Below, piece after piece: positions 7,868-24,131 of a stretch of 64,000 nucleotides of DNA. The stretch is taken from positions 62,001 through 126,000 of the forward strand of contig JAOFSE010000002.1 in assembly GCA_028044295.1 (NCBI GenBank), given 5' to 3'. How positions within the stretch are numbered: position 1 is the stretch's first letter; each line of letters begins with the position of its first letter. The position numbers were made by a program, and so were the translations under genes. The stretch is from Sulfurimonas sp. (GTDB taxonomy: Bacteria > Campylobacterota > Campylobacteria > Campylobacterales > Sulfurimonadaceae). The notes under the pieces were generated by a model that was not told the origin of the DNA, ran no database searches, and was given only the letters and a program-made list of their open reading frames with translations.

Positions 7868-9796
7868 ATGAAAATAAGTAGAGATTTAGACGCTACAGAA
7901 TTATTAGAATTAATATTTATTTATTTAACTGAAGTTTCATCTTTAAAAGAGCACGATGATATTATGATAGTCTTAGCAGACATGGGTAGAGCTCTAACTA
8001 GTGCTGATAGGTGTAGTGTTTGGATAGCTAATCATGAAACAAAAACAATCTGGACTAAAGTTGCTCATGGAATGGATGCTATAGAATTACCAATGGATGT
8101 AGGAATAGTTGGAAATTCAATTACCTCTGGTGATAAAATCATTATTGATGATGTATATGAGGATGATAGGTTCAATCCTGCTGTTGATAAAAAAACAGGT
8201 TATAGAACTAAGAGTATGATGGTTATCCCTATGTTCGACCAAAACAATAATATAACCGGTGCATTTCAAGTTATAAATAATATTACTGAAAGAGGAGTAT
8301 TTGATAAGAGGGATATGCAGCGTTTAATGCTTGCTAGTACCTATGCAGCTGAGAGTATTATTGCTGCTATGCTTTCTCAAGAGATCGAAGATACGCAAAA
8401 AGAAGTTGTATTTACAATGGGTGCTATAGCTGAGAGTCGATCAAAAGAGACTGGTAATCACGTAAAGAGAGTTGCTGAATACTCTAAAATATTAGCACTA
8501 GCTTATGGTTTGGATGAAGCAGAAGCAGAGTTACTGAAGCAAGCAAGTCCTATGCATGATATTGGTAAGGTGGCTATTGCTGATTCTATATTAAATAAAC
8601 CAGGGAAGTTTACAGATAGTGAATTTGAAATTATGAAGACCCATGCAGAGCTAGGTTATGCAATGATAAAGCATTCAGATAGACCACTACTTCAAGCTGC
8701 ATCTATAGTATCTTATGAACATCACGAAAAATGGAATGGAAAAGGTTATCCACAAGGAACAAGTGGAGAGGATATACATATATATGGGAGAATAACAGCT
8801 ATAGCAGATGTGTTTGATGCACTAGGGTCTGATAGATGTTATAAGAAAGCCTGGAGCGATGAAAAAATATTTAAATTGTTTAAAGAAGAAAGAGGAGAAC
8901 ATTTTGACCCTAACCTAATAGATATGTTCTTTGATAACCTTGATGCAATACTACATGTAAGAGAAAGTTTTAAAGATGTATATATAGAAGAAGAGGAAGT
9001 AGTCGAAAAATTACCTCCATTGCAGACTCTAAAAGTTCTTGGTGCCTATGGAACAAAATCAAAAGACCATGGTACAACTTCATTTGAATTAAATAGATCA
9101 AATGTAATAGACGCTGGGAACTTGCTTAAGCCTTTAGAAGAACACTCAGTAGATATAGAAAATATATGGCTTACACATTCTCATTTAGATCATATAAGTG
9201 ATATTGCATATATATTAGATAATTACTTTGCTTTAAGAAAGAAAACTCTTAATATTAGAGGATTACCTCCAACCATAAAAGCACTCAAGAAACATTTTTT
9301 TAATGATTTGATTTGGCCTGATTTTTCACAAATCAACTTACTAGGCTCATCAGAAAAAGTAGTAAATTATATAGAGATAGAACTTGATAAAGAATATAGT
9401 CTTGGTAACGATGAGAGTATAAAACCTTTTAAAACGGATCACACAGTTCCTAGCTGTGGGTATATATATCAAAAAGACAATTCTTCAATCATAATTACAG
9501 CAGATACATATTCTTTAGAAAATATGATAGATATAGTAGATAAAGATATTAACATCAAGTCAATGATTATAGAGTGTTCGTTTCCATCAAAGATGAAAGA
9601 TCTAGCTAGAGATTCTAAGCATTTAACTCCAAAACTACTTTTTGAAGCATTGAAAAAATTAAAAAGAGATGATATTACTTTATATATAAATCACATAAAA
9701 CCAACATATTTAGAAACAGTAATGTCAGAAATCGAAGAGTTTAAGGGTAAATGGGAACCAATTATATTAAAAGATTCAGATATAGTGGAATTTTAG
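7868..9796 (+). CDS. GAF + HD-GYP + class II cAMP phosphodiesterase fusion
   Basis: A 642-aa cytoplasmic protein with three modules. Residues about 10-170 form a GAF sensor (RCSVWIAN, SMMVIPMFD, GAFQVINN). Residues about 180-350 form an HD-GYP domain with His230-Asp231, HHE at 285-287 and GYP at 293-295, expected to hydrolyse c-di-GMP. Residues about 385-640 form a metallo-beta-lactamase fold with THSHLDH at 436-442, then His525, Asp546, His585 (SKHLTP) and His609 (INHIKP). The IECSFP and HLTP signatures are those of class II cAMP phosphodiesterases (yeast PDE1, Vibrio CpdP). It is the third gene of the FecR-cyclase operon, so it probably degrades the cAMP made next door. Whether both catalytic sites are active is not known. 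Confidence 0.88.
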   Translation: MKISRDLDATELLELIFIYLTEVSSLKEHDDIMIVLADMGRALTSADRCSVWIANHETKTIWTKVAHGMDAIELPMDVGIVGNSITSGDKIIIDDVYEDDRFNPAVDKKTGYRTKSMMVIPMFDQNNNITGAFQVINNITERGVFDKRDMQRLMLASTYAAESIIAAMLSQEIEDTQKEVVFTMGAIAESRSKETGNHVKRVAEYSKILALAYGLDEAEAELLKQASPMHDIGKVAIADSILNKPGKFTDSEFEIMKTHAELGYAMIKHSDRPLLQAASIVSYEHHEKWNGKGYPQGTSGEDIHIYGRITAIADVFDALGSDRCYKKAWSDEKIFKLFKEERGEHFDPNLIDMFFDNLDAILHVRESFKDVYIEEEEVVEKLPPLQTLKVLGAYGTKSKDHGTTSFELNRSNVIDAGNLLKPLEEHSVDIENIWLTHSHLDHISDIAYILDNYFALRKKTLNIRGLPPTIKALKKHFFNDLIWPDFSQINLLGSSEKVVNYIEIELDKEYSLGNDESIKPFKTDHTVPSCGYIYQKDNSSIIITADTYSLENMIDIVDKDINIKSMIIECSFPSKMKDLARDSKHLTPKLLFEALKKLKRDDITLYINHIKPTYLETVMSEIEEFKGKWEPIILKDSDIVEF

Positions 9797-9806
9797 TGAA
9801 AAACTC

Positions 9807-9835
9807 TTGACATTGAAAACAGATTTGTCTATAAT
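9807..9835 (+). promoter_or_regulatory. Consensus sigma-70 promoter of the tRNA operon
   Basis: TTGACA (9807-9812), a 17-nt spacer and TATAAT (9830-9835) form a perfect E. coli-type promoter. Expected start is near 9842, 11 nt before the first tRNA. Other promoters in the window lack a -35 box, so this one looks tuned for high strength. Confidence 0.8.
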
Positions 9836-9852
9836 TCTGGCTCAATTTCGAT

Positions 9853-9929
9853 GCTGTCATAGCTCAGTTGGCTAGAGCAGTTGATTTGTAATCAACAGGC
9901 CCGGGGTTCAAATCCTCGTGACAGCACCA
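9853..9929 (+). tRNA. tRNA-Thr (TGT)
   Basis: A 77-nt cloverleaf with encoded CCA. The acceptor stem GCTGTCA pairs fully with TGACAGC; the anticodon loop TTTGTAA carries TGT, reading ACA and related Thr codons. First gene of a Thr-Tyr-Gly-Thr-tuf cluster that has the same order as the thrU-tyrU-glyT-thrT-tufB operon of E. coli. Confidence 0.96.
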
Positions 9930-9975
9930 TTGAAATAGAATATTAGAAACAGTGTTAGACCAGATAATAAATTTC

Positions 9976-10060
9976 GGTGAGATAGTCAAGTGGCCAACGA
10001 CGGCAGACTGTAAATCTGCTCCCTATGGGTTCAGAGGTTCGACTCCTCTTCTCACCACCA
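9976..10060 (+). tRNA. tRNA-Tyr (GTA)
   Basis: An 85-nt type II tRNA with long variable arm and encoded CCA. The acceptor GGTGAGA pairs with TCTCACC; the anticodon stem-loop AGACTGTAAATCT shows GTA. Second gene of the tRNA operon, 46 nt after tRNA-Thr. Confidence 0.96.
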
Positions 10061-10075
10061 TTTTCAATAGAGTCT

Positions 10076-10151
<76 letters not shown>

Positions 10152-10268
10152 TTGAATATTCTGGAAGCTGAAGTACAATTTCAAAAATTAACTTCATATA
10201 TAGTAGTTTTAAAAATTACTTATATAGCTTTTCATCTAATCAAAAAACTAATTTACTATTAAATATAG

Positions 10269-10420
10269 AATCATGCAATTATTGCTTAAAACTTGACTAC
10301 CAAAAGCTGTCGTGGCTCAGGGGTAGAGCACTTCCTTGGTAAGGAAGAGGCCGTGGGTTCAATTCCCATCGTCAGCACCATACATAAGTTTTATATAATT
10401 TAAGCAATAATTGAATGATT
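10269..10420 (+). repeat. 22-bp inverted repeat bracketing tRNA-Thr(GGT)
   Basis: The arm at 10269-10290 (core CAATTATTGCTTAAA at 10276-10290) is the reverse complement of 10399-10420 with one mismatch (10275 against 10414). The arms enclose the whole tRNA-Thr(GGT) gene with short spacers and end just before the tuf -10 box. In the transcript the arms would form a long helix with the tRNA at its tip, like the processing stems around rRNA genes, and could be an RNase III substrate or separate tRNA and tuf transcription. The 154-nt spacer between tRNA-Gly and tRNA-Thr(GGT) otherwise shows only AT-rich sequence. Confidence 0.8.
10306..10380 (+). tRNA. tRNA-Thr (GGT) with a T-T acceptor mismatch
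   Basis: A 75-nt tRNA with encoded CCA. The anticodon loop TTGGTAA carries GGT for ACC and ACU codons. The acceptor 5' strand GCTGTCG and 3' strand CGTCAGC pair at six of seven positions; position 5 against 68 is T-T. The other arms are normal, so the gene is probably functional. It sits inside a long inverted repeat, 89 nt before the tuf start. Confidence 0.94.
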
Positions 10421-10426
10421 TTTGGG

Positions 10427-10432
10427 TATAAT
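10427..10432 (+). promoter_or_regulatory. -10 promoter box for tuf
   Basis: TGGGTATAAT (box at 10427-10432) lies 36 nt before the tuf ATG and immediately after the inverted repeat, giving tuf its own promoter besides read-through from the tRNA operon. Confidence 0.65.
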
Positions 10433-10468
10433 CCCGTTTCAATTCACAATTTAAGTAGGAGAAACACT

Positions 10469-11668
10469 ATGGCAAAAGAAAAGTTTGAGCGTAATAAACC
10501 GCATGTAAACATTGGTACTATTGGTCACGTTGATCATGGTAAAACAACACTAACAGCAGCAATTACTGCAGTATTAGCAGTATCTAATGGTGCTAAACTA
10601 ATGGACTATGATGCAATCGATAATGCACCAGAAGAGAGAGAGCGTGGTATTACTATCGCTACTTCACACGTTGAGTATGAGACTGATGGTCGTCACTACG
10701 CGCATGTTGACTGTCCAGGTCACGCGGATTATGTTAAGAACATGATTACAGGTGCTGCTCAAATGGATGGTGCTATTCTAGTTGTTTCTGCAGCGGATGG
10801 CCCAATGCCACAAACTCGTGAGCATATCCTTCTTTCTAAGCAAGTTGGTGTTCCATATATCGTTGTTTTCATGAACAAAGAAGATATGGTTGATGATGAA
10901 GAACTAATGGAACTAGTAGAGATGGAAATCCGTGAACTACTTGACATGTATGACTTCCCAGGTGACGATACTCCAATCGTAGCTGGATCAGCTCTTAAAG
11001 CTCTTGAAGAAGCAAAAACTGGTACTCTTGGTGAGTGGTCAGCTAAAATTGTTGAGCTTATGTCTCAAGTAGATGCTTATATTCCTGAGCCTACTCGTGA
11101 AACTGATAAAGATTTCTTAATGCCTGTTGAGGATGTTTTCTCAATCTCTGGTCGTGGAACAGTTGTTACTGGTCGTATCGAACGTGGTGTTATCAAAGTT
11201 GGTGAAGAAGTTGAAATCGTTGGTATCAAAGATACACAAAAAACAACTGTAACTGGTGTTGAAATGTTCCGTAAAGAAATGGAACAAGGTGAAGCTGGTG
11301 ATAACTGTGGTATTCTAATTCGTGGTATAGATAAAGATGCTGTTGAACGTGGTCAAGTACTATGTAAGCCAGGTACTATTAATCCTCACACTAAATTTAC
11401 TGCTGAGATCTATGTACTAAGTAAAGATGAGGGTGGTCGTCATACTCCATTCTTCTCAAACTACCGTCCTCAGTTCTACGTACGTACTACTGATGTTACA
11501 GGTGCAATCACATTACCAGAAGGTACTGAGATGGTTATGCCAGGTGATAATGTTTCAATTTCTGTTGAACTAATTCACCCAATTGCAATGGAACAAGGTA
11601 CTAAGTTCGCTATCCGTGAGGGTGGAAGAACTGTTGGTGCTGGTGTTGTTGCTGAGATTATTGCATAG
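10469..11668 (+). CDS. tuf: Elongation factor Tu
   Basis: A 399-aa translational GTPase that brings aminoacyl-tRNA to the ribosome. G1 motif [12 protein letters not shown]2 region [15 protein letters not shown]3 DCPGHADYV and G4 with MNKEDMVDD are all present, then the two beta-barrel domains ending [11 protein letters not shown]. The start is the ATG at 10469 ([14 protein letters not shown]), with AGGAG upstream; the open frame extends back to 10415 but that part contains the promoter and is not coding. Only this copy is seen, and the rpsL-rpsG-fusA operon downstream does not end in a second tuf. Confidence 0.98.
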   Translation: MAKEKFERNKPHVNIGTIGHVDHGKTTLTAAITAVLAVSNGAKLMDYDAIDNAPEERERGITIATSHVEYETDGRHYAHVDCPGHADYVKNMITGAAQMDGAILVVSAADGPMPQTREHILLSKQVGVPYIVVFMNKEDMVDDEELMELVEMEIRELLDMYDFPGDDTPIVAGSALKALEEAKTGTLGEWSAKIVELMSQVDAYIPEPTRETDKDFLMPVEDVFSISGRGTVVTGRIERGVIKVGEEVEIVGIKDTQKTTVTGVEMFRKEMEQGEAGDNCGILIRGIDKDAVERGQVLCKPGTINPHTKFTAEIYVLSKDEGGRHTPFFSNYRPQFYVRTTDVTGAITLPEGTEMVMPGDNVSISVELIHPIAMEQGTKFAIREGGRTVGAGVVAEIIA

Positions 11669-11713
11669 TTAGCTTAGGCTAATTTGCAATATCTTTTTAT
11701 AAGGTAAATTAAC

Positions 11714-11866
11714 ATGAGAGAAGCAATTCACTTAGGTTGTGAGAAATGTACTAGACGTAACTATCACACAACTAAAAACAAAAAAACTCATACTGAAAAA
11801 TTTTCAGTAAAGAAATACTGTAAGTTCTGTAAAGAACATACAACACATAAAGAGATGAAACTGTAA
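11714..11866 (+). CDS. rpmG: 50S ribosomal protein L33
   Basis: A 50-aa protein, MREAIHLGCEKCTRRNYHTT at the start. Cys9-x2-Cys12 and Cys37-x2-Cys40 form a zinc ribbon, so this is the zinc-binding C+ form of L33. It lies between tuf and tRNA-Trp, the standard place in this superoperon. A terminator-like hairpin covers its stop codon. Confidence 0.96.
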   Translation: MREAIHLGCEKCTRRNYHTTKNKKTHTEKFSVKKYCKFCKEHTTHKEMKL

Positions 11867-11886
11867 TAACAGTTTTGTTTTTTTAT
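11858..11886 (+). terminator. Intrinsic terminator overlapping the rpmG stop
   Basis: AAACTG (11858-11863), a six-base loop that contains the stop codon, CAGTTT (11870-11875), then a T-rich tail. It would end part of the tuf-rpmG transcripts before tRNA-Trp and secE. Confidence 0.55.
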
Positions 11887-11904
11887 TTAGGGCTATAGCT
11901 CTTT

Positions 11905-11980
11905 AGGCGTGTAGCTCCAATGGTAGAGCACTGGATTCCAAATCCAGGTGTTGGGAGTTCGAGTCTCTCCACGCCTGCCA
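11905..11980 (+). tRNA. tRNA-Trp (CCA)
   Basis: A 76-nt tRNA with encoded CCA. The acceptor AGGCGTG pairs with CACGCCT, discriminator G; the anticodon loop TTCCAAA carries CCA. It is located between rpmG and secE, as in many bacteria. Confidence 0.96.
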
Positions 11981-12044
11981 CACATTTATTAGATGTAGAG
12001 CTTATGAGCTTTATATTTAATTAATGAATATATAGGAAAGTTTA

Positions 12045-12224
12045 ATGAACATTGGTACACACATTAGAAATGCTAGACTAGAGTTAAATAAGGTTATCTT
12101 TCCTACAAAAGGTCAGGTAAAACAAGCCTATATCTCTGTTATCATAGTTGTAACAGTAATTGCAGCTTTTTTAGCATTAGTAGATTTAGCGATGTCTTCA
12201 GTGATGTCAGCAATTTTAGGTTAA
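12045..12224 (+). CDS. secE: Preprotein translocase subunit SecE
   Basis: A 59-aa single-span SecE of the short type. A basic amphipathic N-terminal region (residues 1-28, with FPTKGQVKQA, equivalent to the conserved hinge) precedes one membrane helix at about 30-50. It clamps SecY in the protein-export channel. The RBS is AGGAAAG and nusG follows after 10 nt, the near-universal secE-nusG pair. It is too short to appear in simple ORF lists. Confidence 0.95.
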   Translation: MNIGTHIRNARLELNKVIFPTKGQVKQAYISVIIVVTVIAAFLALVDLAMSSVMSAILG

Positions 12225-12234
12225 GGGAGTAACA

Positions 12235-12777
12235 ATGGAAGAGACAACAAGTAACCACCAATGGTACTCTATTCAAACTTATGGTAGCGATAGAAAAGTA
12301 AGAGACGCAATCCTTAATATGATTGAGGAAATGGGTTTTCAAGAATTCATAAGTGATGTAATAGTTCCAACTGAGGATGTTATTGAAGTTAAAGATGGTG
12401 ATAAAAAAATTACTGAGCGTTCATTATACTCAGGATATGTGTTTGCTAGAATTGATTTAAATAAAGAGATTCAGCATATGATTCAAGGAATACCAAAAGT
12501 ATCTGGATTTATTGGTGAGAATAATATTCCTACACCATTAAGTGAACATGATATTAATGTTATTCTTGATCGTGTTAACAACCGTGCTGCACCTAAACCA
12601 AAAGTATTTTTTGATAATGGCGAAACTGTTCGTATTATTGATGGTCCTTTTGCTAACTTTACAGCAACGGTAGATGAGTATGATTTAGAACATGGAACTC
12701 TAAAACTAAACGTTTCAATTTTTGGTAGAGCAACTCCGGTTGATATCTCTTATACTCAAGTTGAAAAAATAATTTAA
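12235..12777 (+). CDS. nusG: Transcription termination/antitermination factor NusG
   Basis: A 180-aa protein with the NGN domain (from WYSIQTYGSDRKV through SGYVFARIDL to IPKVSGFIGE) and a C-terminal KOW domain (GETVRIIDGPFANFTATVDEYD). It binds the RNA polymerase clamp, suppresses pausing, and links polymerase to Rho or to ribosomal protein S10. Its ATG has GGGAG upstream. The length is normal and no domain insert is seen. Confidence 0.97.
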   Translation: MEETTSNHQWYSIQTYGSDRKVRDAILNMIEEMGFQEFISDVIVPTEDVIEVKDGDKKITERSLYSGYVFARIDLNKEIQHMIQGIPKVSGFIGENNIPTPLSEHDINVILDRVNNRAAPKPKVFFDNGETVRIIDGPFANFTATVDEYDLEHGTLKLNVSIFGRATPVDISYTQVEKII

Positions 12778-12797
12778 ATTAAAAACAAGGAAAAAAA

Positions 12798-13223
12798 ATG
12801 GCAAAGAAAATAGATGGTTATATCAAGCTACAAATTGATGCTGGTAAAGCAAATCCTGCACCACCAGTTGGACCAGCTCTAGGACAACGTGGTGTTAACA
12901 TCATGGAATTCACTAAAGCATTTAATGAAAAAACAAAAGACTTAATGGGTTTTAAAGTACCAACAGTAATTACAGTTTATACAGACAGAAGTTTTACTTT
13001 TGAAACTAAACAACCTACTGCTGCTGCACTTTTAATGAAAGCTGCTAACCTTAAAAAAGGTACTGACAATCCACTTAAAAACAAAGTTGGAAAGTTGACT
13101 AAAGCACAACTAATGGAAGTTGTTGAGCGTAAAATCGTTGATTTAAATACTGATGATAAAGATATGGCAGTTAATACTATATCTGGTACAGCTCGTTCAA
13201 TGGGTATTGAGATAGTAGACTAA
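12798..13223 (+). CDS. rplK: 50S ribosomal protein L11
   Basis: A 141-aa protein, [20 protein letters not shown] at the start, with the [17 protein letters not shown] loop of the N-terminal domain and the C-terminal rRNA-binding part ending [13 protein letters not shown]11 binds the GTPase-associated centre of 23S rRNA and is needed for the stringent factor response. It lies 20 nt after nusG with an AAGGA ribosome site. Confidence 0.98.
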   Translation: MAKKIDGYIKLQIDAGKANPAPPVGPALGQRGVNIMEFTKAFNEKTKDLMGFKVPTVITVYTDRSFTFETKQPTAAALLMKAANLKKGTDNPLKNKVGKLTKAQLMEVVERKIVDLNTDDKDMAVNTISGTARSMGIEIVD

Positions 13224-13287
13224 GCAATTAATCATATACCACAATGATTTAAATTAATGTGGAAGAATTTATACGGAGAATTTGACA

Positions 13288-13980
13288 ATGAGCAAAAGAT
13301 ATAAACAACTAATAGAAAAAATAGATATTACTAAAGCATACGGTGTTACAGAAGCATCTGCTACAGTAAAAGATTTAAAAAGTGCAAAATTTGACGAAAC
13401 TGTTGAAATTGCATTAAACTTAAATGTAGATCCTCGTCATGCTGACCAAATGGTTCGTGGTGCAATTGTACTTCCTCACGGAACTGGTAAAACAGTTCGT
13501 GTTGCAGTTTTCGCAAAAGGTGCTAAAGCTGATGAAGCTAAAGCAGCTGGTGCTGATATTGTTGGTACTGATGATTTAGTAGCAGATATTAAAGCTGGTA
13601 TATTCAACTTTGATGTAGTTGTTGCTGCACCTGACTGTATGGGTCTTGTGGGTCAAATTGGTCGTATCCTTGGACCAAAAGGTATGATGCCTAACCCTAA
13701 GACTGGTACAGTAACTCCAGATGTTGCTACAGCAGTTAAAAATGTTAAGGGTGGACAAGTTAACTTTAGAGTTGATAAAAAAGGTAACATCCATGCTGGA
13801 ATAGGTAAAGCAAGTTTTGAAGCTACTCAAATAGCTGAAAACTTAACTTCACTTCTTCAAGCGATTAATAAGCAAAAGCCAGCTTCTGCTAAAGGTCGTT
13901 ACATCAAGAATGGTGCTCTTAGTTTAACTATGAGTCCAGCTGTAAAACTTGATGTTATGGAACTAGCTGATATAAAATAA
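13288..13980 (+). CDS. rplA: 50S ribosomal protein L1
   Basis: A 230-aa protein of the L1 stalk, with the signature [19 protein letters not shown] and [14 protein letters not shown]. The start is the ATG at 13288 with GGAG upstream; the in-frame TTG at 13282 is too close to the ribosome site. L1 often represses its own operon by binding the L11 leader; the 64-nt rplK-rplA spacer has no obvious mimic of the rRNA site that I could confirm. Confidence 0.98.
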   Translation: MSKRYKQLIEKIDITKAYGVTEASATVKDLKSAKFDETVEIALNLNVDPRHADQMVRGAIVLPHGTGKTVRVAVFAKGAKADEAKAAGADIVGTDDLVADIKAGIFNFDVVVAAPDCMGLVGQIGRILGPKGMMPNPKTGTVTPDVATAVKNVKGGQVNFRVDKKGNIHAGIGKASFEATQIAENLTSLLQAINKQKPASAKGRYIKNGALSLTMSPAVKLDVMELADIK

Positions 13981-14128
13981 TTTAGTGATTTTTAGTGTCT
14001 TAGATTATCTAAGGCACTATAAAGTTACTACTTTGGTAACTGCATTTTATGGACTAAAGATATAGGAGCGAAAGCTTAATTTGCAATATGCAAGCCTGTT
14101 GAAGTGTTGTCTGGAAAGGAGATATTCT
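13981..14128 (+). promoter_or_regulatory. rplJ leader with hairpins, probable L10 autoregulatory region
   Basis: The 148-nt spacer before rplJ holds a strong hairpin (13995-14017, arms GTGTCTTAG and CTAAGGCAC), a second one (14024-14040, GTTAC and GTAAC) and a short TTGC-GCAA element just before the ribosome site. Position and length match the leader at which the L10-L7/L12 complex represses translation in other bacteria; the exact binding site is inferred. Confidence 0.5.
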
Positions 14129-14614
14129 ATGACAAAAACACAAAAAGCTGAAATTATTGAAGTACTTTCAAATGAATTCAAAACTGCTCAATCTGTAATC
14201 TTTTGTGATTACAAAGGTTTATCAGTTTCTGAGCTTGAAGGTTTAAGAAAAATTGCTCGTGAAAAAGAAGCGAAAGTTCAAGTTGTTAAAAATACTTTAG
14301 CAACTATTTCACTTGCAAATGCTGAACTTACTGGTATCGAATTAAACGATACTAATATTTTAGTATGGGGTGAAGATTCTGTTGCTACTTCTAAAGTAGT
14401 TTCTGAATTTGCTAAAACTAATGATAAATTTGTAATTAAGTCTGCTTATGTTGACCGTGAAGCTTCTGATGCTGCTAAAGTTGAAGCATTTGCTAAACTT
14501 CCAGGACGTGAAGAGTTACTTGGTATGCTTGCTGCTACTTGGATGGCTCCACTTACAAATCTTGGATTTGGTCTTGATGCACTTAGACAAAAAAAAGAAG
14601 AAGAATCTGCTTAG
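14129..14614 (+). CDS. rplJ: 50S ribosomal protein L10
   Basis: A 161-aa stalk-base protein, starting TKTQKAEIIEVLSNEFKTAQ after Met, with the rRNA-binding N-terminal domain (VIFCDYKGLSVSELEGLRK, VVKNTLA) and the C-terminal helix that holds L7/L12 dimers. The ATG at 14129 has GGAG eight bases before it; upstream in-frame codons lie in the regulatory leader. Normal length. Confidence 0.98.
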   Translation: MTKTQKAEIIEVLSNEFKTAQSVIFCDYKGLSVSELEGLRKIAREKEAKVQVVKNTLATISLANAELTGIELNDTNILVWGEDSVATSKVVSEFAKTNDKFVIKSAYVDREASDAAKVEAFAKLPGREELLGMLAATWMAPLTNLGFGLDALRQKKEEESA

Positions 14615-14638
14615 TCAGTTAATTCTTTATTAGAGAAT

Positions 14639-14682
14639 GTCTGAGGAATCAGACCAAATTAATGAAGTTAAACTTCATTTTT
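14639..14682 (+). terminator. Two tandem hairpins between rplJ and rplL
   Basis: The first hairpin (14639-14654) has the 6-bp stem GTCTGA/TCAGAC closed by a GGAA tetraloop. The second (14661-14682) has AATGAAG, loop TTAAA, CTTCATT and a T run, so it looks like an intrinsic terminator. It may trim mRNA ends or set the ratio of L10 to L7/L12 messages rather than stop transcription fully. Confidence 0.55.
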
Positions 14683-14708
14683 AAAATATTAAATTAAGGA
14701 GCCTTATT

Positions 14709-15083
14709 ATGGCTGTAACAAAAGAAGACGTATTAGAATTTATCTCAGGACTTTCTGTATTAGAACTTTCTGAATTAGTAAAAGAATTTGAAGAAAAATT
14801 TGGTGTATCTGCACAACCTGTAGCAATGGCTGGTGGCGCTGCTGCTGGTGGTGACGCTGGTGGAGCTGAACAAACTGAGTTCAATGTTATTATCACTGAT
14901 GCTGGTGCTAAGAAAATTGGTGTTATTAAAGCTGTTCGTGCTCTTACTGGTCTTGGACTAAAAGAAGCTAAAGAAGCTTGTGAAGCACTACCATCAACAA
15001 TCAAAGAAGGTGTTGATAAAGAAACTGCTGATGAAGCAAAAGCTGCTCTTGAAGAAGCTGGTGCAACAGTAGAAGTTAAGTAG
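14709..15083 (+). CDS. rplL: 50S ribosomal protein L7/L12
   Basis: A 124-aa protein: an N-terminal dimerisation domain ([20 protein letters not shown]), an Ala/Gly-rich hinge around residues 38-55, and the factor-binding C-terminal domain with [20 protein letters not shown]. Several dimers per ribosome recruit EF-Tu and EF-G. It has a strong AAGGAG ribosome site. Separate hairpins before and after it suggest its own mRNA segment is released and stabilised. Confidence 0.98.
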   Translation: MAVTKEDVLEFISGLSVLELSELVKEFEEKFGVSAQPVAMAGGAAAGGDAGGAEQTEFNVIITDAGAKKIGVIKAVRALTGLGLKEAKEACEALPSTIKEGVDKETADEAKAALEEAGATVEVK

Positions 15084-15100
15084 TTATTTAACTATCACTA

Positions 15101-15242
15101 TGAGAGCTTCGGCTCTCAATTTTTGGGCGCTTTTACAATGAGATTTATGTCTCTTTGTAAAAGTGCCCTTATGTCGTTTATAAGCACTATGAAAAACAAG
15201 CTCTTTTAAAGAGCCACAAAATCTGTTCAAGGACGCTTGAAC
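15101..15242 (+). terminator. rplL-rpoB spacer: terminator/attenuator and long processing hairpin
   Basis: The spacer contains four hairpins. At 15101-15118 TGAGAGC and GCTCTCA flank a TTCG tetraloop, followed by ATTTTT: a textbook intrinsic terminator. At 15125-15168 a 14-bp stem (one G-T pair) continues into an inner 4-bp stem, a likely double-strand RNase target. A third lies at about 15200-15215 (GCTCTTT/AAAGAGC) and a fourth at 15225-15242 (GTTCAAG, loop GACG, CTTGAAC). In E. coli the same spacer holds an attenuator and an RNase III site that reduce rpoB relative to rplL. Confidence 0.75.
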
Positions 15243-15269
15243 ATGACAATTAACAACTTATCGAGGTAG

Positions 15270-23928
<8,659 letters not shown>

Positions 23929-23949
23929 TTAAATAAAACTCTTTTTCAC

Positions 23950-23990
23950 TTTCTACATGTAGATTTATTCTACATGTAGAAAATTCTTTT
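23950..23990 (+). terminator. rpoC terminator made of two CTACATGTAG palindromes
   Basis: A 14-bp perfect stem (23950-23963 with 23969-23982, arm TTTCTACATGTAGA) around a TTTAT loop, then a T-rich tail. Each arm contains the self-complementary decamer CTACATGTAG. Position after rpoC and the tail support termination. Confidence 0.75.
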
Positions 23991-24057
23991 ATTTCCCACA
24001 CAAAACTCCAAATATTAATTTACTCTTAAAATAAGCCAACTTTTATTATATTTTTAA

Positions 24058-24063
24058 TATAAT
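24058..24063 (+). promoter_or_regulatory. -10 promoter box for rpsL-rpsG-fusA
   Basis: TATAAT preceded by an AT-rich, T-rich stretch and no -35 box; 68 nt upstream of the rpsL ATG. It gives the str operon its own promoter behind the rpoC terminator. Confidence 0.6.
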
Positions 24064-24131
24064 CACGCGTTTATAACTCCCTAAAAATAGAGAGTTAGAT
24101 TCTACTGGAAAAAATAAAGTAAAGGAATTGT

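Noticed and set aside
10415-10468. N-terminal extension of EF-Tu from an upstream ATG
   Set aside because: It covers the -10 box and ribosome site of tuf; EF-Tu homology starts at the ATG at 10469.
14448-14633. 61-codon frame inside rplJ
   Set aside because: It is an out-of-frame shadow of L10, rich in Leu and Lys, without a ribosome site.
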